Below the pieces are notes generated by a model that saw only the letters and a program-made list of their open reading frames with translations, had not been told where the DNA came from and did no database searches. The position numbers and the translations under genes are program-made. A stretch of DNA of 64,000 bases from Pseudomonas pseudonitroreducens (GTDB lineage: Bacteria > Pseudomonadota > Gammaproteobacteria > Pseudomonadales > Pseudomonadaceae), in contig NZ_BQHJ01000007.1 in NCBI RefSeq assembly GCF_021603645.1, positions 372,001 through 436,000 on the forward strand, read 5' to 3'. Below, one piece after another: positions 1 to 10,858 of this stretch (position 1 is its first letter; each line of letters opens with the position of its first letter).

Positions 1-477
1 GAAGGCGACAACCCGCTGGAGATGCGCGGCTCCTACGCCGGCGCAATGGGCTATGGGCAATTCATGCCCTCTTCCTTCACAAAATACGCAGTCGACTTCG
101 ACGGCGATGGCCACCGCGACCTGTGGAACCCGCGCGACGCCATCGGCAGTGTGGCCAACTACTTCAAGCAGCACGGCTGGGTTACTGGCGACGCGGTAGC
201 GATCCCTGCCACGGGCCAGGCACGTTCGCTGGAAGACGGCTTCAAGACCCAATATCCGATCAGCGCGCTGTCCGCCGCCGGGCTGCGCCCGCAGGGCTCG
301 CTGGGCAACCACCAGAGCGCCAGCCTGCTGCGCCTGGACATGGGCAATACCTACCAGTACTGGTATGGCCTGCCCAACTTCTACGTGATTACCCGCTACA
401 ACCACAGCACGCACTACGCCATGGCCGTGTGGGAGCTGGGCAAGGCGGTCGACCGCCAGCGCCACGGCTACCGATAA
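1..477 (+). CDS. mltB: Lytic murein transglycosylase B, C-terminal part (5' truncated by window edge)
   Basis: The frame is open from base 1, so the gene starts upstream and only about 158 C-terminal residues are visible. The segment GSYAGAMGYGQFMPSSF followed by DFDGDGHRDLWNP is the hallmark of the MltB/Slt35 family, whose members cleave the MurNAc-GlcNAc bond of peptidoglycan in the periplasm to give 1,6-anhydro ends. The catalytic Glu of the family lies before this stretch and is outside the window. The DGDGH segment resembles the Ca-binding EF-hand-like loop known in Slt35. The C-terminal YWYGLPNFYVITRYNHS is also typical. A strong hairpin terminator follows the stop. In P. aeruginosa the same position next to the Nif3-like gene and algW is held by mltB1. 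Confidence 0.93.
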   Translation, partial: EGDNPLEMRGSYAGAMGYGQFMPSSFTKYAVDFDGDGHRDLWNPRDAIGSVANYFKQHGWVTGDAVAIPATGQARSLEDGFKTQYPISALSAAGLRPQGSLGNHQSASLLRLDMGNTYQYWYGLPNFYVITRYNHSTHYAMAVWELGKAVDRQRHGYR

Positions 478-496
478 TCACGTTTACAGCCACGAC

Positions 497-525
497 AAAG
501 GCCGGCGCACAGAGCCGGCCTTTTT
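497..525 (+). terminator. Rho-independent terminator of mltB
   Basis: A 10-bp stem (AAAGGCCGGC at 497-506 with GCCGGCCTTT at 514-523) closes a 7-base loop and runs into TTTTT. It sits 20 bases after the mltB stop codon. Confidence 0.85.
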
Positions 526-571
526 CATTTCTGTTTTCGGATGCAGGCCAGGGTGATCGAGCAGCGGGCTC

Positions 572-668
572 TTTGCAGGAACGAGGGGGACGCCCAGTTC
601 TTGCTCGCGAACGAGGTTTCCTGCCGCCTCAGCGCCGGGTGGGTTCGCGAGCAAGCTCGCTCCTACAG
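572..668 (+). repeat. REP-pair (REPIN-like) element, copy 1
   Basis: Two inverted REP-like arms carry the core TTGCTCGCGAAC (601-612) and GTTCGCGAGCAAGCTCGCTC (643-662), ending in CTACAG. The outer left flank GCAGGAACGAGGGGGACGCC (575-594) is also found in the second copy near 63.5 kb, in reverse orientation. The GTAGGAGCG-type end is typical of Pseudomonas REP sequences. It fills the gap between mltB and the convergent Nif3-like gene. Confidence 0.85.
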
Positions 669-705
669 GTCTCCCTGCACGGCCTGGCGCTTGGCCTGAA
701 CGTCA

Positions 706-1464
706 TCAGGCGGGATTGGGGCAGTCGATGAACAGGTGCTCGATGGCGAAGCGCTTGGCCAGGTAATCCCCCAGCGCCTGCACGCCGTAGCGCTCGGTCG
801 CGTGGTGACCGGCAGCGATGAAGCTGATGCCGTTTTCCCGCGCGCTGTGCACGGTCTGCTCGGAGACCTCGCCGGTGAGGTAGGCATCGACGCCCGCGGC
901 GATCGCCTGGTCGATGTAGCCCTGGGCGCCACCGGTGCACCAGGCGATGCGACGGATCGGCTGGCCGCCATCCACCAGCAGCGGCTCGCGACCCAGCACG
1001 TCGCGCACATGGATGGCCAGATCACTGGGCAGCATCGGCTCGGCCAGCGAACCGACCAGCACGATGGAGCGCGGATTGCCCGGCTCCAGCGGCCCTTCGA
1101 TCTCGAAGCCGAGCTGGCGACCCAGTTGCACGTTGTTACCCACCTCGGGATGCAGGTCCAGCGGCAGGTGATAGGCCAGCAGACTGATATCGTTGTTCAG
1201 CAAGGTTTTCAGGCGGCGCTGTTTCATGCCCACCACGCGAGCGTCCTCGCCCTTCCAGAAATAGCCGTGGTGCACCAGCACCACATCGGCATCCGCTTCC
1301 ACGGCGGCATCCAGCAGCGCCTGGCTGGCGGTGACACCGGAAACGATGCGGCGTACCTGCGGGCGACCCTCGACCTGCAGGCCGTTGGGGCAGTAATCCT
1401 GAATCTTCGCGGCGTCCAGAAAGCGGTCGGCTTCCTCGACCAGGGTACTCAGTGCGATAGCCAT
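706..1464 (-). CDS. Nif3-like dinuclear metal centre protein (YbgI family)
   Basis: The 252-residue product has the NIF3/YbgI family pattern. The N-terminal half has YCPNGLQVEG followed by a metal-ligand segment VLVHHGYFWKG, and the C-terminal half has YLTGEVSEQTVHSA and AAGHHATERYG. These histidine/acidic clusters bind two metal ions in the family, which forms toroidal hexamers. The biochemical role is not settled (GTP cyclohydrolase-like and DNA-repair roles have been suggested), so I give no symbol. The start is supported by a GGAGGAA ribosome site. The gene is divergent from algW with 113 bases between start codons, and convergent with mltB across a REP element. Confidence 0.88.
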   Translation of the reverse strand: MAIALSTLVEEADRFLDAAKIQDYCPNGLQVEGRPQVRRIVSGVTASQALLDAAVEADADVVLVHHGYFWKGEDARVVGMKQRRLKTLLNNDISLLAYHLPLDLHPEVGNNVQLGRQLGFEIEGPLEPGNPRSIVLVGSLAEPMLPSDLAIHVRDVLGREPLLVDGGQPIRRIAWCTGGAQGYIDQAIAAGVDAYLTGEVSEQTVHSARENGISFIAAGHHATERYGVQALGDYLAKRFAIEHLFIDCPNPA

Positions 1465-1517
1465 CGAAATTCCTCCAACATCGGCTGCGAGCGTCTATTT
1501 TCTTGGCTCGCCGCCCG

Positions 1518-1523
1518 TATAAT
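1518..1523 (+). promoter_or_regulatory. Possible -10 element upstream of algW
   Basis: A perfect TATAAT lies 54 bases before the algW start in the intergenic region. No acceptable -35 hexamer is found at 16-18 bases, so this is only a candidate; an activator-dependent promoter or chance match is possible. Confidence 0.3.
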
Positions 1524-1577
1524 GGCCGCCACCCTATCGGCCATCCCCCGGCCAAGCAACCCCAAGGATTTTCTTCG

Positions 1578-2726
1578 ATGCTGAAGGCCCTGCGTTTCCT
1601 CGGCTGGCCCGTGCTGGTTGGCGTCCTGTTGGCGCTGCTGATCATCCAGCATAACCCGCAATGGGTCGGCCTTCCGCAGCAGGAAGTGCACCTGCAACAA
1701 GCTCCGCTGCTCAGCCGTCTGCAGCAGGGCCCGGTCAGCTACGCCGACGCCGTGACCCGCTCTTCGCCCGCGGTGGCCAACCTCTACACCACCAAGATGG
1801 TCAGCAAGCCAAACAACTCGATGCTCGACGATCCGCTGTTCCGACGCTTCTTCGGCGATAACCTGCCGCAGCAGAAGCGCATGGAGTCGAGCCTGGGTTC
1901 GGCGGTGATCATGAGCCCCGAAGGCTACCTGCTGACCAACAACCACGTGACCTCCGGCGCCGACCAGATTGTCGTGGCCCTGCGCGACGGCCGCGAGACC
2001 ATCGCTCGCCTGGTGGGCAGCGATCCGGAGACCGACCTTGCGGTGCTGAAGATCGACCTCAAGGACCTGCCCTCGATCATGCTCGGCCGCTCCGACGGTA
2101 TCCGCACCGGTGATGTCTGCCTGGCCATCGGCAACCCGTTCGGCGTCGGCCAGACCGTCACCATGGGCATCATCAGCGCCACCGGCCGCAACCAGCTGGG
2201 CCTGAACACCTACGAAGACTTCATCCAGACCGACGCAGCGATCAACCCCGGCAACTCCGGCGGCGCGCTGGTGGACGCCAACGGTAACCTGATCGGCATC
2301 AACACGGCGATCTTCTCCAAGTCCGGTGGCTCCCAGGGCATCGGCTTCGCAATCCCGACCAAGCTGGCCCTGGAAGTCATGCAGTCGATCATCGAGCATG
2401 GTCAGGTGATCCGCGGCTGGCTCGGCGTCGAAGTCCAGCCGCTGACTCCGGAACTGGCGGAATCCTTCGACCTCAAGGACAAGGCCGGCATCGTCGTCGC
2501 CGGGGTCTACCGCGATGGTCCCGCCGCCAAGTCGGGCCTGCTGCCGGGCGACATCATCCTGAACATCGATGGCGAAGCCGCCAGTGACGGTCGTCGCTCG
2601 ATGAACCAGGTGGCGCGCACCAAGCCGGGCGAGAAGATCACCATCGAAGTGCTGCGCAACGGCAAGCCGGTGACGCTCAACGCCGAAGTCGGCCTGCGCC
2701 CACCGCCAGCCCCCAACGCCAACTGA
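1578..2726 (+). CDS. algW: Periplasmic serine endoprotease AlgW (DegS-type)
   Basis: This 382-residue protein has an N-terminal membrane anchor (about 10-24), a trypsin-like domain and one C-terminal PDZ domain (about 275-370). The triad is visible: His123 in LLTNNHV, Asp153 in DPETDLAVL and Ser227 in INPGNSGGAL, the same numbers I recall for P. aeruginosa AlgW. In Pseudomonas AlgW senses misfolded outer-membrane proteins through its PDZ domain and makes the first cut in the anti-sigma factor MucA, releasing AlgU. The chosen ATG has an AAGGA ribosome site; a longer in-frame extension to 1503 would precede the signal anchor with non-conserved residues. hisC is convergent and shares the downstream terminator. 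Confidence 0.95.
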   Translation: MLKALRFLGWPVLVGVLLALLIIQHNPQWVGLPQQEVHLQQAPLLSRLQQGPVSYADAVTRSSPAVANLYTTKMVSKPNNSMLDDPLFRRFFGDNLPQQKRMESSLGSAVIMSPEGYLLTNNHVTSGADQIVVALRDGRETIARLVGSDPETDLAVLKIDLKDLPSIMLGRSDGIRTGDVCLAIGNPFGVGQTVTMGIISATGRNQLGLNTYEDFIQTDAAINPGNSGGALVDANGNLIGINTAIFSKSGGSQGIGFAIPTKLALEVMQSIIEHGQVIRGWLGVEVQPLTPELAESFDLKDKAGIVVAGVYRDGPAAKSGLLPGDIILNIDGEAASDGRRSMNQVARTKPGEKITIEVLRNGKPVTLNAEVGLRPPPAPNAN

Positions 2727-2737
2727 TCTCGCCATGA

Positions 2738-2766
2738 AAAACGGCGCCCTTGGGGCGCCGTTTTCG
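2738..2766. terminator. Bidirectional terminator between algW and hisC
   Basis: A 12-bp stem (AAAACGGCGCCC at 2738-2749 and GGGCGCCGTTTT at 2753-2764) has A residues on the left and T residues on the right, so it can end transcription from both convergent genes. Confidence 0.85.
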
Positions 2767-2785
2767 TTTGCCGAATTGACCGGCC

Positions 2786-3841
2786 TTACAGCTTCAGGCG
2801 CAGGGCATCGAGCAGCGCCTGGTTCTGCTCTTCGGTGCCAATGCTGATGCGCAGGAACTGGTTGATCCGCTGCTGTTTGAAGTGGCGCACGATGACGCCC
2901 TCTTCCCGCAGTGCAGCGGCCAGTTCGGCGCCGTCGCGCTGCGGGTGGCGGGCAAAGATGAAGTTCGCCGCCGACGGCAGTACCTCGAAGCCCAGGGTCT
3001 CGAGCTCTGCCACCAATTTCTCGCGGCTGTGGATAACTGCGTTGCAGGTCTGCTCGAAGTAGGCCTGATCCTCGAAGGACGCCACCGCGCCGGCCAGGGC
3101 CAGGCGGTCCAGCGGATAGGAGTTGAAGCTGTTCTTCACCCGCTCCAGCGCCTCGATCAGGTCTTCATGCCCCACCGCGAAGCCCACCCGCAGGCCAGCC
3201 AGCGAGCGCGACTTGGACAGAGTCTGCGCCACCAGCAGGTTCGGGTAGCGATTGACCAGGGCAATCGCGGTCTCGCCACCGAAGTCGACGTAGGCCTCGT
3301 CCACCAGCACCACGCTGTCCGGGTTGGCTTGCAGCAAACGCTCGATGGCTTCGAGCGGCAGCAGGCAACCGGTAGGCGCGTTGGGATTGGGGAAGATGAT
3401 GCCGCCGTTCGGGCGCGCGTAATCCTCGACACGAATCTGGAACTGCTCGTCCAGCGGCAACGCCTCGAAGTCGATGCCGTAGAGGCCGCAGTAAACCGGG
3501 TAGAAGCTGTAGGTCACGTCGGGGAACAGCAGCGGTTTGCCGTGCTGGAACAGCGCGTGGAACGCGTGGGCCAGGACTTCGTCCGAACCGTTGCCGACGA
3601 ACACCTGAGAGGTCTTCACGCCGTGGTATTCGGCAATCGTCTGCTTCAGGCGGTCGGCATTGGGGTCGGGATACAGACGCAGCGTGTCGTTCAGCTCCGC
3701 CTGGATCGCGGCGACCACTTTCGGCGACGGGCCGTAGGGGTTCTCGTTGGTGTTCAGCTTGACCAGCTTGGCCAGCTTCGGCTGCTCGCCCGGAACATAA
3801 GGCACCAGCTCCTTGACGAAGGGACTCCAGAACTTGCTCAT
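2786..3841 (-). CDS. hisC: Histidinol-phosphate aminotransferase
   Basis: The 351-residue fold-type I PLP enzyme converts imidazole-acetol phosphate and glutamate to histidinol phosphate in histidine synthesis. [13 protein letters not shown] near the N-terminus, [26 protein letters not shown] and the PLP-lysine segment [15 protein letters not shown] are all present. A C-terminal [26 protein letters not shown]-type region matches the family. It begins 3 bases after the hisD stop, so hisD-hisC are one transcription unit. P. aeruginosa carries a second hisC elsewhere, so this copy corresponds to hisC1. Confidence 0.95.
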   Translation of the reverse strand: MSKFWSPFVKELVPYVPGEQPKLAKLVKLNTNENPYGPSPKVVAAIQAELNDTLRLYPDPNADRLKQTIAEYHGVKTSQVFVGNGSDEVLAHAFHALFQHGKPLLFPDVTYSFYPVYCGLYGIDFEALPLDEQFQIRVEDYARPNGGIIFPNPNAPTGCLLPLEAIERLLQANPDSVVLVDEAYVDFGGETAIALVNRYPNLLVAQTLSKSRSLAGLRVGFAVGHEDLIEALERVKNSFNSYPLDRLALAGAVASFEDQAYFEQTCNAVIHSREKLVAELETLGFEVLPSAANFIFARHPQRDGAELAAALREEGVIVRHFKQQRINQFLRISIGTEEQNQALLDALRLKL

Positions 3842-3844
3842 CGG

Positions 3845-5164
3845 TTATTCACCCTTGTCCAGAATGCGGAATTCGGCGCTGCGCGCGTGGGCGGTCAGCG
3901 ACTCGCCGCGGGCCAGGATCGAGGCGGTCTTGCCCAGTTCGGAAGCACCCGGGGCGGAGCAGAAGATGATCGAGGAGCGCTTCTGGAAGTCATACACGCC
4001 CAGCGGCGAAGAGAATCGCGCGGTGCCGGAAGTCGGCAGCACGTGGTTCGGGCCGGCGCAATAGTCGCCCAGCGCTTCGGCGGTGTAGCGGCCCATGAAG
4101 ATAGCGCCGGCGTGGCGAATCTTCGGCAGCCAGCTTTCCGGGTCGGCCACCGACAGCTCCAGGTGTTCCGGGGCGATGCGGTTGGCAACCTGGCAGGCCT
4201 GCTCCTGGTCGGCGACGAGGATCAGCGCGCCACGGTTGGTCAGCGAAGTTCGGATGATCTCGGCACGCTCCATGGTCGGCAGCAGTTTCTCGATGCTGGC
4301 GGCAACCTTGTCGAGGAAGGCGGCGTCCGGGCTGACCAGGATCGACTGGGCGTCTTCGTCGTGCTCGGCCTGGGAGAACAGGTCCATGGCAATCCAGTCC
4401 GGATCGGTGCCGCCGTCGCAGACCACGAGGATTTCCGACGGACCGGCGATCATGTCGATGCCGACCTGGCCGAACACATGGCGCTTGGCGGTGGCGACAT
4501 AGATGTTGCCCGGCCCGACGATCTTGTCCACCTGCGGCACACTCTCGGTGCCGTAGGCCAGCGCGGCCACGGCCTGGGCGCCGCCGATGGTGAAGACACG
4601 GTCGACGCCGGCGATGCAGGCGGCGGCCAGGACGATTTCATTGATTTCGCCGCGCGGAGTCGGCACTACCATCACCACTTCGGCGACGCCGGCCACCTTG
4701 GCCGGAATGGCGTTCATCAGCACCGAAGACGGGTAGGACGCCTTGCCGCCAGGTACGTACAGGCCGGCGCGGTCCAGCGGGGTGACCTGCTGACCGAGGA
4801 CGGTGCCGTCGGCTTCGGTGTAGCGCCAGGAGTCCTGCTTCTGTTTCTCGTGGTAGCTGCGCACGCGCTCGGCGGCGGTCTCCAGCGCCTCGCGCTGGGC
4901 CGGGGTAATGCGGGTCAGGGCCAGTTCCAGGCGCTCGCGCGGCAGGATCAGGTCGGCCATGGTCTTGGCATCGACGCCATCGAAACGCTGGGTGAACTCG
5001 ACCACGGCGGCATCACCGCGCTTGCGTACGTCGGCGATGATGTCCAGAACTCGCTGGTTCACGGACTCATCGGACACGCTTTCCCAGGAGAGCAGATGGT
5101 CCAGATGACGCGCGAAGTCCGGATCGGCGGCGTTGAGTCGACGGATAGCGAAGGGTGCGGTCAT
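3845..5164 (-). CDS. hisD: Histidinol dehydrogenase
   Basis: The 439-residue zinc enzyme oxidises histidinol to histidine in two NAD-dependent steps. Visible signatures are [34 protein letters not shown], the zinc/catalytic segment [14 protein letters not shown] and [11 protein letters not shown]. The start is set at MTAPFAIRR, which follows a plausible ribosome site; sixteen extra in-frame codons upstream are not family-like. The gap to hisG upstream is 124 bases, much longer than the other gaps in this his cluster, and holds a strong hairpin, so hisDC may have partly separate expression. Confidence 0.95.
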   Translation of the reverse strand: MTAPFAIRRLNAADPDFARHLDHLLSWESVSDESVNQRVLDIIADVRKRGDAAVVEFTQRFDGVDAKTMADLILPRERLELALTRITPAQREALETAAERVRSYHEKQKQDSWRYTEADGTVLGQQVTPLDRAGLYVPGGKASYPSSVLMNAIPAKVAGVAEVVMVVPTPRGEINEIVLAAACIAGVDRVFTIGGAQAVAALAYGTESVPQVDKIVGPGNIYVATAKRHVFGQVGIDMIAGPSEILVVCDGGTDPDWIAMDLFSQAEHDEDAQSILVSPDAAFLDKVAASIEKLLPTMERAEIIRTSLTNRGALILVADQEQACQVANRIAPEHLELSVADPESWLPKIRHAGAIFMGRYTAEALGDYCAGPNHVLPTSGTARFSSPLGVYDFQKRSSIIFCSAPGASELGKTASILARGESLTAHARSAEFRILDKGE

Positions 5165-5262
5165 AGCTGGCCTCTTTAATTGGCATGATCTCGGGCGCCG
5201 CAAGACTATCAAGCCTTCCGTGCGGGCACCCGAGAAAATTTGGCTATGACACGGATAGGCGG

Positions 5263-5282
5263 GCGCGGCGGGAGGGCCGCGC
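5263..5282. other. GC-rich hairpin in the hisG-hisD gap
   Basis: Arms GCGCGGC (5263-5269) and GCCGCGC (5276-5282) flank a 6-base loop just after the hisG stop codon. There is no T-run, so it is more likely an mRNA-stabilising or attenuating structure than a full terminator. Confidence 0.45.
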
Positions 5283-5288
5283 TAAGGA

Positions 5289-5924
5289 TTACGCCCGGTG
5301 TCGAGACTCCACTGCTTCGCGCAGGGTGTCGATCAGCGCCTGGATGCGCGCGTGCTGCATCTTCATCGAGGCCTTGTTCACCACCAGGCGCGAGCTGATG
5401 TGCGCGATCAGTTCCTGGGGTTCCAGGCCGTTGGCGCGCAGGGTGTTGCCGGTGTCGACCACGTCGATGATCTTGTCGGCAAGGCCGACCAGCGGTGCCA
5501 GCTCCATGGAGCCGTACAGCTTGATCACGTCGACCTGACGACCCTGTTCGGCGTAGTAGCGCTTGGCGACATTGACGAACTTGGTGGCCACGCGCAGGCG
5601 TCCCTTGGGCTCCGGCGCGCCGACCGCACCGGCGGTCATCAGCTTGCAGTTGGCGATCTTCAGGTCCAGCGGCTCGTACAGGCCCTGGCCACCGTACTCC
5701 ATGAGTACGTCCTTGCCCGCGACGCCAAGGTCGGCAGCGCCGTGTTCGACATAGGTCGGCACGTCGGTGGCGCGCACGATCAGCAGGCGCACGTCATCGA
5801 GCGTAGTGGGGATGATCAGCTTGCGGCTCTTGTCCGGATTCTCGGTCGGCACGATGCCCGCCGCTGCGAGCAGCGGCAGGGTGTCGTCGAGGATACGGCC
5901 CTTGGACAGGGCAATCGTCAGCAT
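5289..5924 (-). CDS. hisG: ATP phosphoribosyltransferase, short form
   Basis: The first enzyme of histidine synthesis joins ATP and PRPP. At 211 residues this is the short HisG type, which lacks the C-terminal regulatory domain and works with the HisRS-like subunit HisZ; no hisZ is in the window. Family motifs are [19 protein letters not shown] at the N-terminus, [12 protein letters not shown], and the PRPP-binding segment [14 protein letters not shown]. The start was chosen at MLTIALSKG because HisG proteins begin this way; 24 additional upstream codons overlap the end of murA. Confidence 0.95.
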   Translation of the reverse strand: MLTIALSKGRILDDTLPLLAAAGIVPTENPDKSRKLIIPTTLDDVRLLIVRATDVPTYVEHGAADLGVAGKDVLMEYGGQGLYEPLDLKIANCKLMTAGAVGAPEPKGRLRVATKFVNVAKRYYAEQGRQVDVIKLYGSMELAPLVGLADKIIDVVDTGNTLRANGLEPQELIAHISSRLVVNKASMKMQHARIQALIDTLREAVESRHRA

Positions 5925-5938
5925 TGTCTGATTCTGCC

Positions 5939-7466
<1,528 letters not shown>

Positions 7467-7512
7467 GCTCAACCTCGTTCGGCGCCCTACGCGCGCGGGT
7501 CGGCCATGATAC

Positions 7513-7546
7513 AAAAAAGCCCCCCGCCTGCGAACCCCGGCAGGGG
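7513..7546 (-). terminator. Terminator of the mla operon
   Basis: On the minus strand a GC-rich hairpin (arms around 7540-7546 and 7524-7531, one bulge) runs into TTTTTT (7513-7518), 30 bases after the mlaB stop codon. Confidence 0.6.
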
Positions 7547-7576
7547 AAGTCGCGGACGGAGGGCCTTCTCACTGTT

Positions 7577-7885
7577 TCAATGCTGTAACGGCAGGATCTC
7601 GAGAAGCTCGCCGACCTTGGCGATTTCCTGCATGTCCTTGGGCAGACCGGATATCTGCAGCGATTTGCCGGCCTTGCGTGCATCACGGGTGTAGGACAGC
7701 AACAGCGACAATCCGACGCTGCTGGAGCGTTCCACCGCCGAGCAATCCAGACGCAGTGCGCCAGCCTTGCTGGCAGCGATCAGCCGGGCACCCTGCTGAC
7801 GCAGCGCGGGACCGGTGCTGTAGTCCAGCACGCCAGCGAGGGCCAGTTCGCCCTCGCTACGCTCCGTGATACTGCCCTGGCTCAT
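7577..7885 (-). CDS. mlaB: STAS-domain protein MlaB
   Basis: The 102-residue single STAS-domain protein matches MlaB, the cytoplasmic subunit that binds the ATPase MlaF and controls assembly of the MlaFEDB phospholipid transporter. The segment LRLDCSAVERSSSVGLSLLLSY corresponds to the conserved STAS loop and helix. Its ATG overlaps the mlaC stop (ATGA), indicating translational coupling. A longer in-frame reading starting at 7948 overlaps mlaC and is not family-like. Confidence 0.87.
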   Translation of the reverse strand: MSQGSITERSEGELALAGVLDYSTGPALRQQGARLIAASKAGALRLDCSAVERSSSVGLSLLLSYTRDARKAGKSLQISGLPKDMQEIAKVGELLEILPLQH

Positions 7886-8529
7886 TCCGCGCCGCCTTCC
7901 GGCTGCCCCTTGGCAGCGTCCTTGGCCTTGGCGACCACCTGTCCCCAACCGGCGATGGTGGCTTCCAGGTCGTTGCGGTTCTTCCGCATGGAATCGGCGA
8001 ACTGGTCACGGAACAGCTTGCCGATGTTGATGCCGTTGATGATCACGTTGCGCAGGCGCCAGGTGCCGGCCTGGTTGACCATGGTGTACTGCACCGGATA
8101 GACGGCACCGTTGCCGCCCACCACTTCCATGTTCACCGAAGCGCGATCCTGGTCCTGCTTGCCGGTGTTCAGCACGCGGATGTCCTGGTTGTCATATTCC
8201 AGCAGTGCGTTGCCGTAGAACTGGAACAGGCTGTTCTTGAAGGTTTCCTCGAAGCGCTTGACCTGCTCCGGCGTCGCCTGGCGGGAGTACTTGACGGTCA
8301 TCACGCCCTTGGCGATGCCCTCGGAGTCCACGACCGGGCCGAGAATGCGGTTCAGGGTGTCGTAGAACGCCTGGGGATTGGCCTTGTAGCTGGCCTTGTT
8401 GGTTTTCAGGTCCGTCAGCAGGCTGTCCACGGTCTGCTGCACGACCTGCTGAGCGGTCTGCTCGGCCTGGGCGAACAGCGGCAGGATCGCGAGCAGTACC
8501 AGGAAGCCACGGCGCAAGGTTTTCAACAT
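7882..8529 (-). CDS. mlaC: Periplasmic phospholipid-binding protein MlaC
   Basis: The 215-residue protein begins with a signal peptide (MLKTLRRGFLVLLAILPLFAQA) and continues as the MlaC/Ttg2D family: AEQTAQQVVQQTVDSLLTDL, LNRILGPVVDSEGIAKGVM, TWRLRNVIINGINIGKLFRDQF. It ferries phospholipids across the periplasm between the MlaA outer-membrane complex and MlaD. The chosen ATG has GAGGA eight bases upstream; an ATG 15 bases earlier overlaps the mlaD stop and cannot be ruled out. Confidence 0.93.
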   Translation of the reverse strand: MLKTLRRGFLVLLAILPLFAQAEQTAQQVVQQTVDSLLTDLKTNKASYKANPQAFYDTLNRILGPVVDSEGIAKGVMTVKYSRQATPEQVKRFEETFKNSLFQFYGNALLEYDNQDIRVLNTGKQDQDRASVNMEVVGGNGAVYPVQYTMVNQAGTWRLRNVIINGINIGKLFRDQFADSMRKNRNDLEATIAGWGQVVAKAKDAAKGQPEGGAE

Positions 8530-8540
8530 GGAATGAGTCC

Positions 8541-9014
8541 TCATTTCTTCGAGTCGTCTTTGTTGACCGAATTCAGCAGGAACTTGCCGATCAGGTCTTC
8601 CAGCACGAGTGCCGACTGGGTGTCCTTGATGGTATCGCCTTCCTTCAGCAGCTCTTCGTCGCCACCGACGCTGATACCGATGTACTTCTCTCCCAGCAGG
8701 CCGGCAGTCAGGATGGAGGCGGTGGAGTCGTCCGGGAGGTTGTTGACCTGGCGATTGATCTCCATGGTCACACGACCACGATAGCTGTCATGGTCCAGGT
8801 CCACCGCAGTGACCTTGCCGATTGTGACGCCTGCCATGGTGACCTTGCCGCGCACGGTCACGCCGGCGATGTTGTCGAAGTAGGCATACAGCTTGTAGGT
8901 ATCGCCCGAATTGCCGATGGTCAGTCCGCTGACACGCAGGGCCAGCAGCAGCAGGGCCAGCAGGCCGGCCAGAATGAACAGGCCTACACCGATTTCCAGG
9001 GTGCGGGTTTGCAT
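8541..9014 (-). CDS. mlaD: MCE-domain protein MlaD
   Basis: The 157-residue protein has one N-terminal transmembrane helix (about 7-27) and a single MCE domain (about 38-116) with VRGKVTMAGVTIGKV and GLLGEKYIGISVGG. In E. coli MlaD forms a hexameric ring bound to MlaE at the inner membrane and exchanges phospholipids with MlaC. Start and stop overlap neighbours by one base (TGATG), a coupled arrangement repeated through this operon. Confidence 0.93.
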   Translation of the reverse strand: MQTRTLEIGVGLFILAGLLALLLLALRVSGLTIGNSGDTYKLYAYFDNIAGVTVRGKVTMAGVTIGKVTAVDLDHDSYRGRVTMEINRQVNNLPDDSTASILTAGLLGEKYIGISVGGDEELLKEGDTIKDTQSALVLEDLIGKFLLNSVNKDDSKK

Positions 9015-9811
9015 CAGAAGTCTCCAAACATCAAGGCGGTCAGGATGAAGTCCAACCCCAGCACGGCCAGGGAGGCATACACAACGGTACGGGTGGTGGC
9101 GCGGCTGATTCCTTCGGAGGTGGGCTCGCAGTCATAGCCCTGGAACACGGCGATCCAGGTCACGACGAAGGCGAACACCACACTCTTGATCACGCCATTG
9201 AGGATGTCCTTGGTGAACTGCACGCTGTTCTGCATGTTCGACCAATACGAACCATCGTAGACACCCAGCCAGTCCACAGCGACCAGGGCACCGCCCCAGA
9301 TGCCGACGACACTGAAGATCGCCGCCAGCAGCGGCATCGAGATGAAGCCGGCCCACAGGCGCGGAGCAATGATGTACTTCAGCGGATCGACGCCGATCAT
9401 CTCCAGGCTGGACAGTTGCTCGGTGGATTTCATGTTGCCGATCTCGGCAGTCAGCGCGGACCCGGCACGCCCTGCGAACAGCAGCCCGGTCACTACCGGA
9501 CCCAGCTCACGCAACAGGGTCAGCGCAACCATCTGCCCGACCGCCTGCTCGGAACCGTAGCTCGCCAGGATGTTGTAGCCCTGCAGGGCCAGCACCATGC
9601 CGATGAACAGGCCGGAGACGACGATGATCGCCAGGGACAGCACACCTACCGAATACAGCTGCTTGACCAGCAACTGGAAGGCACCACTGTGCACCCGGCG
9701 GCCGAAGATGGCATGCACCAGGAACAGGCTCGAACGGCCGAGCGACTCGAGGACATCGAGGCCCGCGCGCCCGAGCAGGCGCACTCGCTCGAGCGATGAA
9801 GTCTTGCGCAT
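9014..9811 (-). CDS. mlaE: ABC permease MlaE
   Basis: The 265-residue MlaE-type permease has the family segments LPFSxxx-like [42 protein letters not shown] and [22 protein letters not shown], plus several hydrophobic helices. As a dimer it forms the membrane core of the MlaFEDB lipid transporter. The ATG at [10 protein letters not shown] shares one base with the mlaF stop; a TTG codon immediately upstream could also initiate. Confidence 0.94.
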   Translation of the reverse strand: MRKTSSLERVRLLGRAGLDVLESLGRSSLFLVHAIFGRRVHSGAFQLLVKQLYSVGVLSLAIIVVSGLFIGMVLALQGYNILASYGSEQAVGQMVALTLLRELGPVVTGLLFAGRAGSALTAEIGNMKSTEQLSSLEMIGVDPLKYIIAPRLWAGFISMPLLAAIFSVVGIWGGALVAVDWLGVYDGSYWSNMQNSVQFTKDILNGVIKSVVFAFVVTWIAVFQGYDCEPTSEGISRATTRTVVYASLAVLGLDFILTALMFGDF

Positions 9812-10620
9812 CAACGTTCTCCCAGCAGGTCGGCGCGGTAATCGCGAGCAGGGTAATGGAACGGCACCGGACCATCCGGGATGCCCTTCATGAACTGGCG
9901 TACCCGCGGATCATCAAGACCCTGCAGGTCGGCCGGCGTTCCGTGGCCAAGCACCCGGCCGTCCCCGACGATATAGATGTAGTCGGCGATGCTGGCGGTT
10001 TCCGCCAGGTCGTGGGACACCACGATGGAGGTGATGCCCAGCGCATCGTTGAGCAGGCGGATCAGGCGCACCAACACGCCCATGGCGATCGGGTCCTGGC
10101 CCACGAAGGGCTCGTCGTACATCAGGATCTGCGGGTCCAGCGCGATCGCGCGGGCCAGCGCCACGCGGCGCTTCATGCCGCCGGACAGCTCGTCCGGCAT
10201 CAGCTCCACCGCTCCGCGCAGGCCCACGGCCTGCAACTTCATCAGGACGATGTCGCGGATCATCTCCTCGGGCAGCTCGGTGTGCACGCGCAGCGGGAAG
10301 GCCACGTTCTCGAAGACATCGAGGTCGGTGAACAGCGCGCCGCTCTGGAACAGCACGCCGAACTGCTTGCGCATGTCGAACAGGTCGCTGCGCCCGAGCG
10401 TCGGGAGGTTCTGGCCGTTGACCCACACCTCGCCGCTCGCCGGACGCAGCTGGGCGGCGATCAGTCGCAGCAGAGTGGTCTTGCCACACCCCGACGGCCC
10501 CATGATCCCGGTGACCTTGCCGCGTGGAATGCGGATGTCCACGTTATCGAAAATCTTACGCGTGCCACGCTTGAAGCTCAGGCCCTTCAACTCGACCGCG
10601 TATTGGTCATTGGTGCTCAT
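9811..10620 (-). CDS. mlaF: ABC ATPase MlaF
   Basis: The 269-residue ATPase powers the Mla phospholipid transporter. Walker A is [11 protein letters not shown], the signature is [16 protein letters not shown] and Walker B is [13 protein letters not shown]. The start at [10 protein letters not shown] has an AAGGAG ribosome site. It is the first gene of a coupled operon mlaFEDCB and is divergent from kdsD. Confidence 0.95.
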   Translation of the reverse strand: MSTNDQYAVELKGLSFKRGTRKIFDNVDIRIPRGKVTGIMGPSGCGKTTLLRLIAAQLRPASGEVWVNGQNLPTLGRSDLFDMRKQFGVLFQSGALFTDLDVFENVAFPLRVHTELPEEMIRDIVLMKLQAVGLRGAVELMPDELSGGMKRRVALARAIALDPQILMYDEPFVGQDPIAMGVLVRLIRLLNDALGITSIVVSHDLAETASIADYIYIVGDGRVLGHGTPADLQGLDDPRVRQFMKGIPDGPVPFHYPARDYRADLLGER

Positions 10621-10702
10621 AGAACTCCTTTCATCACGGCGCTGTCCGTTGCCCCGTCTGTCACATGGCAGAAACACGGCGCGGCAGGCCGAACGGCCGC
10701 GA

Positions 10703-10732
10703 ACTATAACACCGCGCGAAGCCGCGCCCCAA
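10703..10732 (-). promoter_or_regulatory. Probable sigma-70 promoter of mlaF
   Basis: On the minus strand TTGGGG (10727-10732) is followed after 18 bases by TATAGT (10703-10708), preceded by TGT, which makes an extended -10. It lies about 80 bases upstream of mlaF. Confidence 0.55.
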
Positions 10733-10858
10733 GGGCTGCTAAGCCGCCGTTAAGGCACAGTTCAGCAAAATGCACTCAACATTGAGATGCCAGTGATGAA
10801 GCCTTTGTCGCTTTCCCGTTATAATCTCGCACTTCATTTTGCCCCGCGCCTTTCGAAC

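Noticed and set aside
2882-5179. 765-codon plus-strand open frame
   Set aside because: It is antisense to hisC and hisD, has no family motif and arises from high GC at third positions.
10820-10825. TATAAT upstream of kdsD
   Set aside because: No -35 at 15-19 bases and no extended -10; kept only as a note in the kdsD entry.
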